DNA of 64,000 nt, from the NCBI RefSeq assembly GCF_963678635.1, contig NC_087062.1:87831845-87895844 (forward strand), in the 5' to 3' direction. The position numbers and the translations under genes were made by a program. This stretch comes from Symsagittifera roscoffensis (lineage: Eukaryota > Xenacoelomorpha > Acoela > Convolutidae). Each line of letters begins with the position of its first letter. The stretch's first letter is position 1. The notes beneath the pieces are model-generated. The model saw only the letters and a program-made list of their open reading frames with translations. It was not told the origin of the DNA and made no database searches. Of this stretch, positions 20,950 through 32,576 are shown one piece after another.

Positions 20950-23900
20950 GTTTTCATAAAATTTCTAGAAAATAATTCTGCAATGTGTTTTCCTTAATCG
21001 AATTGCAGAAAAAATTGAAGAAGAAGCGGAAGAAGAAAAAATTATTTCTCAGTGTTAACGGTAAAAATGCAAAACGAAAATTGTAATATGAGGTACCAGA
21101 AACAGTGAGATGACAGCTATTTGGGTTACAAAGAGATGCCCGTTTTATCGATTAAGTTTCAAAATTAAGGATCTTGAAACAAAGTGGAAAAAAATAATTG
21201 GAAATATAAAAGAAAACACTCGCAAAAAATGTCAAAATAGAATAACATTACGACAGCTGCTATATGGTGTTTTCTAGACAAGTTAAAGAGAAAAAGCCGA
21301 GCTCTGCATCAGCATTTAAAATGATTGTTCCAAAATATCATTCGTAAAAAGAAAAAGTTTCAAACACATCTCTGGAAATTTTTGAAACTCGCTACTCGTA
21401 GGCACCCCTATTCGGCTTCAAAATAACTTGAATTTGTTCACTTTGTGGTTTCTGCTTCTAGTAACTGTGTCAGATCTCTTGAAGCTACTCCAACACCAGT
21501 AGAATTTTTTGACGGCTAAACGGTCATCAGGCAGAACTAACTGAGCCCATGCGGCATTAACAAGCGAACAAGCATTTCGTGGTTTTCAAGACGCCGAAAA
21601 CGCTTTGAAAACTATATAAAAATATTTGAACAGCTTAAAACATTCAGGCACTTTACAGCTGTCATTTCCGGCTTTGTTCTTGCATTCAGGCAAAAGATCA
21701 GCTCTACTTTGTATAATACGCGTAAGCAAGGCGTTGAAAAACTGAATTAGAATTTCGATCGAAATTTTTTTGGCAATTAGGAAAATATGTCTAAGCAAAT
21801 TAAAGAGTTTAGCTCCTCTCTACTTTGGTTGAACTCGAATAAAATAATGCTTGCAAAAAATTCAAATTTTTGCAACCAGTAAACATTTTTTGAATTATTA
21901 AAATTGGTTTAAAAAAAAGGCTGGATTTTGAACTTTCGAATACCTTTGTAGTGTTGTTTTTTACAAAGAACCTTTATAAGTAAGCAACGCTGAATGAGGA
22001 CTGAGCAGACTTTTGTTAACATTTGAATCTTTCTCCTTAGCACTTTTTTTCTATCTCCACGTTTTCAGTCTTAAAAAGACAGAGTATTTGATTGTCAACG
22101 ATATTTAACCTGTCCTTAACTAGTCTAAATTAGATATGACTAATTTTGATTAGGAAATTTTTGTAAAATTATTCTTGGTGGCCTGTTGGTTTTTGTGTAT
22201 ACTACAAAATATGTTTTTTGATTGGTATAGGGAACTATTATAATCAAATAGCCTCCATCATTTCATTTTGGAATGGTTTTACATGCGGGATGAACTGCCA
22301 CAAAAATCTTTTCATGTTGCGTTTTACCATTGCACAAAACTTTTCAAAGTTTTTATTAAGACTTGCTAGCACATTCATAGAAAAGTTACAAAAACTCATG
22401 TTGTTTTTTTGTGAGTGGTTTGATTTTTTTGTGAGTGGATAATTTCAATGAACATGAATGAAAGAAAAACAGATAACCATGCACAATCGAAAACAGTTGT
22501 CAGTACAAAAATGAATAAAAAACGAAAAAAAAAAACAACTTGAAGTAAGTGTTTTCAATTTTTTGTACAGTTTCTGCAAATTAATTTTTAAAGTTATTTG
22601 AATTTTTTTTCGGGCAAGCAATTAATATAGCTTTTACAACTTCTGTATTTTTATTAAGCTCTGTTTAACTAGCCTAAATAAGTTTTTTTAATATAACGAA
22701 CGTTAGTTGATTCTTTTACAATTTCAAAATAAACTTAACTCAAAAAATTCGAAACAATTTTTTGTCGACAATGGGGTACATTTTTGAATGTTTTTTTTTG
22801 ACGTTGGAATAATGATTAAACAATTTCATTTAGATATAATACTCTGACCATTCCGATGAAGCTATGATACCTGATTTTGCTTCAAATCATTTTGTGTAAT
22901 AACAAAGTAGGAAAAAACACTAAAACACAACCGAAGACAAAACTTTTACCCACATTCGATTATCGGAACAACAACCATAATTAAAAATAATTCCCAATGG
23001 GGAAGAAAAGCGCAGAAAAACCAAAATACCATTACATTGAATACCATTTTTAAGCATCCCCAATTTTACAAAAACGATTAATGATCGGAGGTTAGATACT
23101 TTTTCATGTTTGAAATTTTTGTTGTAGAAAATCTTTTACTCAAAACTAGTATTTCAATCGCTTAAATGTGAATCGCTTGATAAGAATAGAATCGCACTGA
23201 AGTATTTACAATCCTAATTTGCACTAGTCCTGCTGTGCTGGTGCTACAGAGAAATTAAGACAATGCTTGATAATTTTTGTTCTACAGGGTATCATTAGGC
23301 TACGCCGCTCTAGGTTCAGACAATTACTGTGAAAAAAATCCAAATTTAAGACTTTTTGATAAAACTCCAGTCAACTCCATTTGCTCAATTTATTTTCACT
23401 ACCAGTAGATTTTCAAATGAATGGCATTTATTTTGCTGATAAAAATAATAACAAAAACGAAAAAAAAAACAGATTATTAAATGACAAAAATTCAGATCTA
23501 AAAGAAGCAATTTGGAGTTTTTCAAAATCAATATGCTTATTTTTTTGGAACTTTTTGGGTTTCTCATTTTTATGTGAATTTCTGCCAATAAAAATAAATT
23601 AAATTCGTTTTTGATGCTCTGAGCTGCAATTTCCAAAACAGCGTGTCAAACGCAAGGCACATAGTCGCTTTCAACATATCGTATACCCTCTACACGGCTG
23701 GAAAAAGCTGGACACTTTGTTGTCCTGGAATCCGAACAAGGCTATTACTTTTTCTTTGATTTTTCTGCTTTTGTCAGTGACGAATGACAAAAACATAGCT
23801 CAACAATAAATGCTTACTCAATCAGCAAAACATTGACAAAATTTGCGGTATCTATCAACAATTCGCTTTTATATTGCGGAATATAACTACAAAAAGCAAT

Positions 23901-23980
23901 TCCAGAGAAAAACACTCAAAAAAACTTGCGCGCCTTATAAATACCGTTTTCAGACTCGTATGAGTATAGTTAGTCGTCAA
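20950..23980. other. Gene-free AT-rich region
   Basis: No gene is supported. 22855-22960 resembles the duplicated block at 44560 and 47560 (TTCCGATGA followed by T-rich text). 23640-23820 resembles 34625-34790 (both contain GCTGGACAC, GTCCTGGAATC and a CTTTTGTC- or CTTTTGTG-type segment), an unnamed repeat. Confidence 0.45.
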
Positions 23981-23983
23981 ACC

Positions 23984-24189
23984 GGCTCTTTTTGATTTTT
24001 TTTTCTGAAGTTCAATATAAAACAGTCTATTTAAGATTATTTTTCAGGAAATAAACTGCATCAAAATGTCTCAGCGTGAACAGCTGTTTACATTTTCTAC
24101 AAAATATCTTATAAACAGAATGCCGCGTGAACAAGTGTTAAACAGCTATATAATGAAATTCTACGTCAGGGTGGGAAACTGAAAGGGCT
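23984..24189. mobile_element. hAT-type MITE, decayed
   Basis: The left end is GGCTCTTTTTGATT. The right end, GGGAAACTGAAAGGGCTT, is a worn version of the family end. The interior matches the 20080 copy (ATAAACTGCATCAAAATGT versus ATAAACTGAATCAAAACGT). Confidence 0.55.
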
Positions 24190-24443
24190 TGATTGTGTTT
24201 TCATAGTTTTTCTAGAGAACATCCAGCAACTTAAGGCTAAGCTGTTTTCTATTACCCCCACATTAAAATTTTTCCTTTTTCTTAATTGTGTTTTGTGTTA
24301 TTGTGGCTGATTATGTGATGTTACAATTAAAGGTATGTGCAACAAATTTGTTGAAAACAATTAATCTGTTCAGCATACAAAATTTCTTTGCATTATGACA
24401 AAGCAAAAGTAGGTTTTTAAAATTGAAACTCAATGGCAAAACA

Positions 24444-24976
24444 AACAAGACTGCTCGTATCAGGGTGAAGCCCTGAATGTTGCGACTGCCTTTTAAGGTT
24501 TATTGAGCAGCAGTAATAGATAAAAAAAAATAAATGAAATAAAATAAAATGAAATTTTTTTTTTTTAATTTGAGTTTTTTTTGAAAATCATCCCCCCACA
24601 CGCCATATAAAGTACAAAAAGATAGATTTTGTTCCTTGTAACAAATCAATTATGGCAAATAAGCTTCGTTCAACCAATTTGAAACGATTTATAAGACGGA
24701 TTAAATCTCGCTTACGCGTTAAAAGTGCGAAATATATCGCGCGTTAATTGTCCCAAATTGGCCAAATTGGCAATCTTTAAACCTTCATAACTTTACGAAA
24801 AATGATCACAGGTAAAATATCTTTTCAAATTTAAGCTCAGGACAACAATACCTTTTGAATGATATAAAAAAAATTCCGTCAAAAATGGCTAGTTAAAAAG
24901 TCGAAATTTGTCTGAAGAAAAAAAAACCCACCCCGAGCACAAATATTCCGTTACTTTCGTATCGAAAATCGGAACA
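24444..24976 (+). mobile_element. ~530-bp dispersed element, copy 2
   Basis: It has the same start (AACAAGACTGCTCGTATC), middle (CACACGCCATATAAAGTAC) and end (TATCGAAAATCGGAACAA) as copy 1. It is non-coding, and its interior is very similar to the 16190 copy. Confidence 0.8.
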
Positions 24977-25372
24977 ATGAAATACGGCTTTGGATGGTGC
25001 TCAACGCTTCTTTTTGCTCAAATCTGTTGAGTTTTGTTGGTCTTTTCTATTATAGCGAGTTGCTTACACTGAGGACCAGATTAAATCAAAACAGCAAAAA
25101 TCTTTATATATCATCTTTATATATCATTTAGGAAAGCACACTAAGCAAAAAATGAACTGGAAAAAGGGCCAATTCTGGTATAAAACCATGCGAACACTCT
25201 CTTTACACCAAACTAATTTAGGAGGGGATAAAATTACTTGGTTAATTCGCTTTTCCCAAACTGAACGATGCGAATTTTCAACAAACCAGAATGCAGATTT
25301 TGAAGAGAAATAGAAATTAAGTCGAGTAAAATTTTGACCGCTTAGTGTGCTCGCTTACGAGTTAGTAGTGCA

Positions 25373-25392
25373 ATATATATATATATATATAT
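25373..25392. repeat. (AT)n microsatellite
   Basis: Ten AT units sit inside a decayed plus-orientation copy of the ~530-bp element (about 25340-25560), replacing part of its GCGCGAAATATATCGCGCG segment. Confidence 0.8.
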
Positions 25393-25559
25393 AATAACGA
25401 GTGTTTATTTTCCCAATTTGGCTAAATTCGCTATCTATCAACCCCCATAAGTTTACAGAAATTGATTACAAGTGAAAATATATTTTTTCAAATTTTGAAC
25501 ACAGTAGGACCAGAGCATCTTTCGAAGGATATAAAAAAATGGTTCTTTTTTGGTATTTT

Positions 25560-26815
25560 TTGGTTGGGGAGGAGCAACTTCACATGGCCTGGACCCTGGT
25601 ATATTTTTTCTGATATCGAGACATTAGGGGACTATCCCTGCCATCTTTTTGTAACTTTTACTCATGTGGGCGAATTCAGGTTCTATCTTCAAAATGCCTG
25701 TTTTCAATGTCTAACATTTACATTTAACTTCTTTGTTCAAATAGACCAATAGCAAATAATCAAAGTTACCCTCCATGAAACCATCAAAGTTTGGTATCAA
25801 AGACTTAACAACTTAATCCGGGTCTGAAAAAGCCAGTTTTCCTCATCTGCGCTAAGTCTTTTACTTTACGTGAAAAAGTACGAAACATCCGAGATTAGTC
25901 ACATACGAAGTTTTTTTCAATTTTCGCGCTGAGAATGTGTTAAGTCGCGTGAACAATTTTTTTATTCCGCTTATTCGAGAAAGAGTTCACCACGATGCTA
26001 AGCTTAGTGCAGATGAGGGAAAATGGTATTTTCAGAGCCGGAAAAAACTGAGAACTAGGTGCTTCAAAGTAAAAATTGAGACTTTTAGTGAGGGTATTAT
26101 TTTTTGTAATTCAGATCATTTGCTATCGGTCGCTGTAAAAAATTTTTTTTAAAACTCACAATGTTGTCCAAAATTGTCTTTAAAGGTAGACTTTTTAGTA
26201 ACTAAAAGTCTGAATTTGCGTTTTTGTCCCCTAGTGTATATTTTCATAGATGTCTTGCTGGTTATTATGGGTGAAGAGGTGATTTAACGATGTTAAGTAT
26301 GTAACAAATCTGTTCACCACAATTATTTGGTTCACCATACCAAGTTTCATTGCCTTATGACAACGCTAAAATAATGTTTCAAAACATATTCAAATGAGGG
26401 CGATAGAAAAGTCCCGCCAAGTGTATATATATTGTCAGAATGGATGACATCACATTCCGGAGAACTTCTTTGCTGCTGTCTAATCTCAGAATGACTCCTA
26501 AAAATTTTCCTTTTTTCTCATTTTTATTTCATGGCATGGTTTTTTTGTAACGTATGTCGATTCTTAACATGATTGGTAACTTGGTTGCTAAATCAAAATA
26601 AAGTGAAAACAAATACTGCTCACAATCAATCGAAGGTCAAAAATTAAGCGCTGAAATCAAATCCAAGCTTCAAACAGATTCCATGTTTGAGCGAGTCGTT
26701 TTCGCTGTGTCAATTAATCAGCGCAAAAATGGATATAAAGTTTTCTCAGGTTGGATTCAAGTGATCTATTAAAGTCAAAAAGTTGAAGTAGGCGCGCTGT
26801 GGCTGGAGTTTCTTG
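25560..26815. other. Gene-free region
   Basis: No splice-flanked coding segment is seen. 25880-26000 contains a weak GC rise (CGCGCTGAGAATGTGTTAAG) without a frame of interest. Confidence 0.4.
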
Positions 26816-26821
26816 AGATAA

Positions 26822-27088
26822 CTACATCGCGAATCGTGTCGCGCATGCTGTAGCCAAAGCAGTCACAGCCGACAGCTTGAATTCCTGTGCCGAGGTTGTT
26901 GTGAGTTCGTCCTCCGGCTCTGCTGTCGTACCTTCGTCCCCCTCGTGAGGAGTAGAGGCAGTATTTTCATCGGTTGTCGCTTCAGCTTGCGTTGTTGTAG
27001 GATGGGTACCGTTATCTGCACTATCCGCTTGTTGGCAAAAAAGTAACACGACCAAAGTTGACATGGAGATTAACAGCTTCAAATTCAT
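26822..27088 (-). CDS. Small secreted threonine-rich protein
   Basis: This is a single-exon frame of 88 residues. Residues 1-23 (MNLKLLISMSTLVVLLFCQQ, then ADS) are a typical signal peptide. Residues 25-67 are Thr/Glu-rich and mucin-like, with one N-glycosylation site (NGT). The end, EFKLSAVTALATACATRFAM, is mildly hydrophobic and could be a GPI signal or short anchor. GC content is near half, in strong contrast to AT-rich flanks, which supports coding. No clear TATA box or polyadenylation signal was found, so an additional exon is possible. No family is recognised. It shares its layout, not its sequence, with the 13818-14915 candidate. Confidence 0.55.
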   Translation of the reverse strand: MNLKLLISMSTLVVLLFCQQADSADNGTHPTTTQAEATTDENTASTPHEGDEGTTAEPEDELTTTSAQEFKLSAVTALATACATRFAM

Positions 27089-27500
27089 GATGGCACGTAC
27101 AACAGTTAAGTTGCGCTATTTCAGTTTTTAATTTTCTGTAACGACCGACTGGCTAATAAATCGAGGAATTGATTTAAATTGACTGATGAATCAAAAATCA
27201 AGGCGGGAAATGATTTTGAATCACCTTTGTTCATGCATAACTTATGACTTCTTTGAGAAATTGAAAACACGTCACACTGAAAGAACATATTCTTTAAATA
27301 GAAGCTGAAATTGAAGATCCCCGAATCATCTGATTTTTTTTCTCAATTTTTCCATTTTTTATGTTCCCATAATAATATGAAATTTCGCATGGTGAACAAT
27401 TCAACTTGACTTTTCCTCCCCGTCCCCCGCCTCACATAATACTCAATATCATACTGTGCTGAATTATTTTTTACTAAAGGGGTACAAAATAAAATAGCTC

Positions 27501-27701
27501 GGCTCTTTTTTCTTTTCCCCCCACCTCACACGAGCTTCAATATATTAGTGTAACGAGTGGTTTTACGAGGTTGGGTATGAAGACCAAATACGTTTGTCGT
27601 GGCCTTATTAGTCTGTATTTAAATTTTCATAACAATCGGACAATGTGGTCAACAAATTTACATGAAAAAAATTGCAGGTGGGGGGGAAACGAAAAAGAGC
27701 C
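27501..27701. mobile_element. hAT-type MITE with perfect 8-bp target duplication
   Basis: The inverted ends GGCTCTTTTTTCTTTTCCCC and GGGAAACGAAAAAGAGCC enclose 201 bp. AATAGCTC flanks it on both sides (27493-27500, 27702-27709). An 8-bp duplication with short inverted ends is the hAT signature. The interior is non-coding. Confidence 0.85.
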
Positions 27702-27704
27702 AAT

Positions 27705-28122
27705 AGCTCTCTTTCCTCCCCCCCCCCACGTCACTCAAACATGAATTTTATTTAACGAGTAGTTTTACAAGGTTAATTATGAAGACCAAATATGTTTGTG
27801 ATAGGCTTATTAGTCTGCATGTCAATTTTCACGACAATCGGACAAAGTAAAAAGTAACTTCAAATACAAAAATTTGCAGGTGGGGGGAAAAGGAAAAAGA
27901 GCCGGCTCTTTTTCCTTTTCCCCCCACCTGCAAATTTTCATATTTGAAGTTTCCGTTCACTTTGTCCGATTGTCGTGAAAATTGGCATGCAGACTAATTA
28001 GAACATAACAAGCATATTTGGTCTTCATAAATAACCTTGTAAAACCACTCGTTAGACCATAAAGTTCATGTTTAAAGAGGTGGGGGGGGGGGGGGGGGGG
28101 AAGGAAAAAGAGCCAAAGAGCC
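27705..28122. mobile_element. Two further hAT MITEs, head to head
   Basis: One copy ends GGAAAAAGAGCC at 27903. The next begins GGCTCTTTTTCC at 27904 in opposite orientation and ends GGAAAAAGAGCC at 28114, followed by a second AAAGAGCC. Their interiors (GCATGTCAATTTTCACGACA, and its inverse) form a near-perfect ~200-bp foldback. A run of about 20 G precedes the last end. Confidence 0.75.
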
Positions 28123-28339
28123 AATAAAAAATTTTAAGTATAGGCTTTTATCCCCCCTCGCTCGTTTCATACTTACAGTTTTCTCAATTGTCTTACCTGT
28201 TATTATGGCTGAATGCGTGATGTTACGATGAATGCGTGAAAATCCATTCACAGTTGTTAGTTTGTTCGCCGTGCAAAATTTTGTTACATTATGACAACTA
28301 AAACAAGTTTTTCAAAACTGAAATTACAAAAATGGAAAA

Positions 28340-28740
28340 GTGCTTAAGCAGTAGCGGATTTAGGGTAGAGGGGGGCGGACGCCCTCCCCCCTCAGTGATT
28401 CGACCCCTGACCTTTTTAAAATTTTGAGATATCCATTTTTGGCTGACTGACCTTAAAAATTTCCTAAAAGCGCCTTTGGCGCCAAAATATGGAGGGGGGG
28501 GGGGGGGGGTAGAGCTCACCGAAAAACGCGATTTTTTGGTCGAAATTTTCCAAAAAATGCCTAAAAACGCCTTTTTTCGAAAATTTACCTGAGGCGCAGA
28601 ACATTTGGTCAAATTAGGGTCTTTATATTGATTTGGTAGAGCTCAGAAAATCAATTGATTGACCTAAAAAAGAAGATCGAAAAAATTTTAACTTTTTTTT
28701 GAAAATTCGCGCCCTCCCCCTCGAGAAATCCCGTGCCTGA
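28340..28740. repeat. G-family repeat
   Basis: The segment starts AGCGGATTTAGGGTAGAGGG and has GGCTGACTGACC, a G run at about 28493-28510, and CGCCCTCCCCCTCG near its end. Relatives are at 39270-39660 and 14190-14510, with an end fragment at 36800-36850 (AGTCTAGATCCGCCTCTG). Confidence 0.6.
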
Positions 28741-29037
28741 TACCGAAGCTCATTTTACCAAAATACAAAAATGAAATAAAAACATTACTATTTTATCAAG
28801 TGACTAACTGAATTTTGATGGAAATTGCTCAATTTTGGCCCGCCCCATAACGCCCAAAACTCTTTATAAAAGTTGAAACGGTTGAATTTTATTTGTTTTG
28901 TGTTCTGTATATTGTCAGAGCATTTTGGTTTAAAAAAACTTTGATGTGCGATTTTTCATTTTTGGGCCGTATAACGGAACAAACGCCAGACCTGATTTAT
29001 TTTATCAGTTTTGGTTTCAAATTCTATATTATTTCAG

Positions 29038-29128
29038 AAGTGTTTTAAATAGACGACTTAAGCGCATGGAGGCGGAATTAGGCGATTACAGGGTGTTAAT
29101 GCTACATAGCATTAAATTGAAAGTATAG
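29038..29128 (+). CDS. Possible terminal exon, unrecognised
   Basis: A good acceptor (TTCTATATTATTTCAG) leads to SVLNRRLKRMEAELGDYRVL then MLHSIKLKV and TAG. The amphipathic, charged start resembles a short coiled coil. GC is higher than the flanks. No preceding exon was identified and no family is recognised. Confidence 0.25.
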
Positions 29129-29149
29129 TATAAAATCAGTATAGTCGCT

Positions 29150-29610
29150 TGGTAATACCAGTCTGCCGTTCTCCCAGATTGGCACAGCGGAACCTTCCGT
29201 CGCAGCACAAAAACAACATTAGAGGCCTTAGTCGTCATATTTTGATGTGAAGGAGGCTAGATTGTTCTAGAAAAAAATTTTTAGAAAAATTCGAATTGCG
29301 AATTAACATTTCTGAGAAAAGCAGAAAGGGCCATATTTAGCCGGAAAAATAGAAGAAAAACACAACAACAACCGAATTAGCGAGAGACAGATGCTCGAGA
29401 AAATTGACAGAAAAAAGCGAAGCCTCTTATCGTGATGATCACGCACGATAAGACACTTAACTGAAGTAATTTGCCAGAAAGGAGGCTTCAGTGGGGCAGA
29501 CGGAAGGAGCAGAATCCTCCCGTGCCACGAAGTTAGTGTAATAACGACGTTATTACTGCAAGAGCGCGGAAGCGGAGGCTCGGCCCCCAGAGACTGTCAT
29601 ATGGTGAAAC
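29150..29610. other. GC-richer unexplained block with mirrored ends
   Basis: 29157-29210 (GTCTGCCGTTCTCCC, CACAGCGGAACCTTCCGTC) is partly the inverse of 29478-29525 (GGCAGACGGAAGG, CCTCCCGTGCCACG). It looks like a foldback element with a GC-rich tail (AAGAGCGCGGAAGCGGAGGC). It is non-coding, and no known RNA gene is recognised. Confidence 0.4.
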
Positions 29611-29959
29611 ACTATAGTAAACTAACTTTTTATTTACTCTGATGTCCTAAATATTTGAATTAAAACCGGTATTATTTTTATTTTAGAATATGAGTAGCTA
29701 GGAAGAGGAAAGGGTAAATCCATCTCCAATGGATTCAATATAGAACTGTCACCAAAAACATAGTAAAATAGGATAATCGAGCCGTGTTTTTAATAGCAAT
29801 CACGTGGTCTTGGGATCCGAAACCCAGCTTTGTGGATGTCTTCGCATGTAACGAAAGCTGATCAAAAGTCGTTTGACTGATGGCCTGAAAATGGTAAATT
29901 TTTACTTAGCCCGAAACAGACCAGAAAATCAACTGGCTAGGTCGACACGGTGAAAAACG

Positions 29960-30115
29960 AGTAGAATTTAGGTAACTGACGCCGGCCAGTCGTCTATAGG
30001 TACTTTTTCTACGCTCCGTCACTGTGTAGTATTTGAGCGAATGTTACACAGTGTGTAGCCCAGCGTATACATAGTGCTTTTCGGGGAGTTCGGCATGGGT
30101 TCGATTCTCACCTAA
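29960..30115 (+). repeat. tRNA-like SINE segment
   Basis: 30048-30115 contains an A-box-like TAGCCCAGCG and a B-box-like GGGTTCGATTC about 40 bp apart. The 90 bp before it (GACGCCGGCCAGTCGTC to GAATGTTACAC) match 50980-51060, so this is part of a dispersed repeat. It is not a functional tRNA because the acceptor stem does not pair. Confidence 0.45.
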
Positions 30116-30119
30116 GTCG

Positions 30120-31190
30120 TTTCGGTTGATAATCACATTTGATCCGAACCTGATAGAACCTAAAATGCTAATATTTTAATCGGTTCAAAATTGATTTGCA
30201 ATTGAGTTTTTGTTAATTCAACCGCGTGAACTGAATTTTATTTCATAGGAAAAAACATAAATCAGCGCATGATCGACCCCACTATTTTGACTTGATACGT
30301 TTAATGTAGTCACAATATTTCGACCATATTTCGTGAATTTAAAACCGGTTCCGTTTTGTTTTTACTTTTTAAATTGAGCAGAATACAGGGTGAAAAATGA
30401 GTGCAGTCTAGATGTAAGCCTTTTTTCTTACTATTTTCGCAATCAAGCAAAACATTAAAATGCGAAGTTGCACGAAAGCAAAACTTACAGCCACGAAGTT
30501 CTCAAAACAACTGAAACCGATAATTTGAAGATTCTTTGAAGAAACATCAAAAAAACAAAGCTTTTGTCTCTAGCAGAAGCAATACTTATAAACAACAAAT
30601 ATATGCTGATACAATTATAATGAATTTAACAAGTGTAACCAAATATAGAATGTTCCAACCACAAACATTAAACAGAGAAAAAAAGCATTTTTTAAAATTT
30701 TTTCTTAAATGATCAAACCAGAAGCCGACAGTGATAAAACATATACGACAGACAACTAGAGCACTAACGAAGTCAGATATTTGAAAATGCGAACAGATAT
30801 TTGATTTTTATTACTAACTTGAAACTTGGAGTTTGACAGAACAAATTACGTAACTGTTTTCAACAAATTACGTAACAACTTAACCCAGTAAAGACAACTG
30901 GTCAAACATTACTCAATCCGCCGATAATTTTGAAAATTTAAAAAGACGAATTTGAGCGCCAGTTTAAGTTTATTTTTATAGGAGAGATATTTGAACTCCA
31001 CTAGTAAAAATAAACTGAAAAATGAGCTTCGAAGGAAATCAAATGTTCATCCATCAAAACATAAACAGCCAAACGACACTGGAGAAATTCCTAGATCCGC
31101 GCCTGAGCTAACTATGAATATTAGCCCAAACTAAAATAAGATAGCAATCGGGTGATGTGATTAAATGATCAGTACAGTAAGAACAGTGCA
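30120..31190. other. Gene-free AT-rich region
   Basis: I see only short open frames and fragments (e.g. AGATCCGCGCCTGAGC at about 31093, a G-family end). Nothing coding is supported. Confidence 0.4.
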
Positions 31191-31194
31191 GGTG

Positions 31195-31942
31195 TAGTAG
31201 TAGTAGTAGTAGGGCTTTTGTGCTCGTAGCACAAGGGGTTTCCCCCTTTCAGTTTTTCGTTCTATAGTGAAGTTTTGCTTCTACAGTCATTCATTGTGCA
31301 ATCGCAAGCAATTCTCCATGTGCACTTGTTCATTTGTTCGTAGTCCTTCTCAAATTTTCTCCAAAATAACCACAATATTCGCTTCTTCAGTCTGCTTGTT
31401 ACTCTCACGTCAATTTTGATCACATTCGCTAGCCGACATGTTTGGTAAAAGAATTCGTCCTCCAAAAATTTCTTTTTCGGCCTCTCGAGCTGAAACATAC
31501 AACCGCGCGAGGAACAGGAATACGATGGAACTTTCAACATGTCAACATCATAATTTTTCGATAAAATTTTTGACAGCAACAAAAGGTTGTTGATCTGTAT
31601 ATAAATTGGCAGTGGCAATAGTGAAATTTCGATTAACCGATCTTTGTACGAATCCATATGCGGAATTATCCATTTAACTATACGCCTTTGTACATTTTCA
31701 AGCTCCGTAATAATGTATTTACTTAATCCATAACATGGACTTGCGTACGTGAGTATTGGTACGATCATAGATTTATACAAATCCAGTTTAGCTTTTTGTC
31801 CAAGATTCGATACGCTTCTTTTTATCATGTGAAAAACACGAATTGCTTTGCAGCAAACCTTATTTATATGCAAATTCCATTTTAAGTCACAGGAAAGCAT
31901 GAGCCCCAAATCAGATTGAGTTTCCTCTGTGTGGACAAGGAA
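31195..31942 (-). mobile_element. 5'-truncated LINE with reverse-transcriptase C-terminus and (TAC)n tail
   Basis: On the minus strand an open frame of about 226 codons (31942-31262) reads DLGLMLSCDLKWNLHINKVC, then KAIRVFHMIKRSV, DLYKSMIVPILTYASPCYGL and ELENVQRRIVKWI. This is the typical region after the catalytic core in Jockey/CR1-like non-LTR reverse transcriptases (LGxxL...W..H, P.L.Y, LE.VQRR). The YADD catalytic box and everything upstream are missing. After the stop (31262-31264) a ~50-bp 3' UTR holds two hairpins (AAGGGG/CCCCTT and TTGTGCT-ACG-AGCACAA) and ends in six TAC units (31195-31212), the pattern of LINEs primed on a microsatellite-like tail. The frame has no internal stop, so the copy is recent. 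The 5' side abuts the ~530-bp element at 31943. Confidence 0.85.
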
Positions 31943-32464
31943 AACAAGACTGCTCGTATCAGGGCGTAGCCCTGAATGTTCCGACTGCTTTTAAGTTTAT
32001 ATGGAGCAGTAATAACATTTTAAAAAATGAAATAAAATAAAATGAAACTTTTTTTTTCTAAAATTTGAATTTTTTTTTGAAAATCATCCCCCCACACGCC
32101 ATATAAAGTACAAAAGGATAGATTTTGCTCCTTGTAACAAATCAATTATGGCAATTAAGCTTCTTTCAACCAATTTGGATTGATTTTGAGACGGATAAAC
32201 TCTCCGCTTGCGCGTTAATAGCGCGAAATACATCGCGCGTTAATTGTCCCAAATTGGCCAAAATCTTTAAACCCCCATAACTTTACGAAAAATGATCACA
32301 GGTAAAATATCTTTTCAAATTTGAGCTCAAGACAACAATAGCTTTCGAACGATATAAAAAATTCCGTCAAAAATAGTCAGTTAAAAAGTCGAAATTTGTC
32401 TGAAGAAAAAAAACCCACCCCGAGCACAAATATTCCGTTACTTTCGTATCGAAAGTCGGAACAA
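31943..32464 (+). mobile_element. ~530-bp dispersed element, copy 3
   Basis: It begins AACAAGACTGCTCGTATC, has CAGGGCGTAGCCCTG, and ends ATCGAAAGTCGGAACAA. It directly joins the LINE frame, so either it inserted into the LINE or the LINE copy ended there. Confidence 0.8.
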
Positions 32465-32576
32465 AAACCATCAATAATTATGAACGGATTGGTTTTTCAT
32501 ACCTAATTTTGTGATATTTAACATAGACATTTGCATTGTGGCATGGAGTTAAAAAGAGCCCTCCTTTTTCTATTTA

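Noticed and set aside
28298-28612. A 104-codon frame with a poly-Pro run.
   Set aside because: The prolines come from the homopolymer in a G-family repeat.
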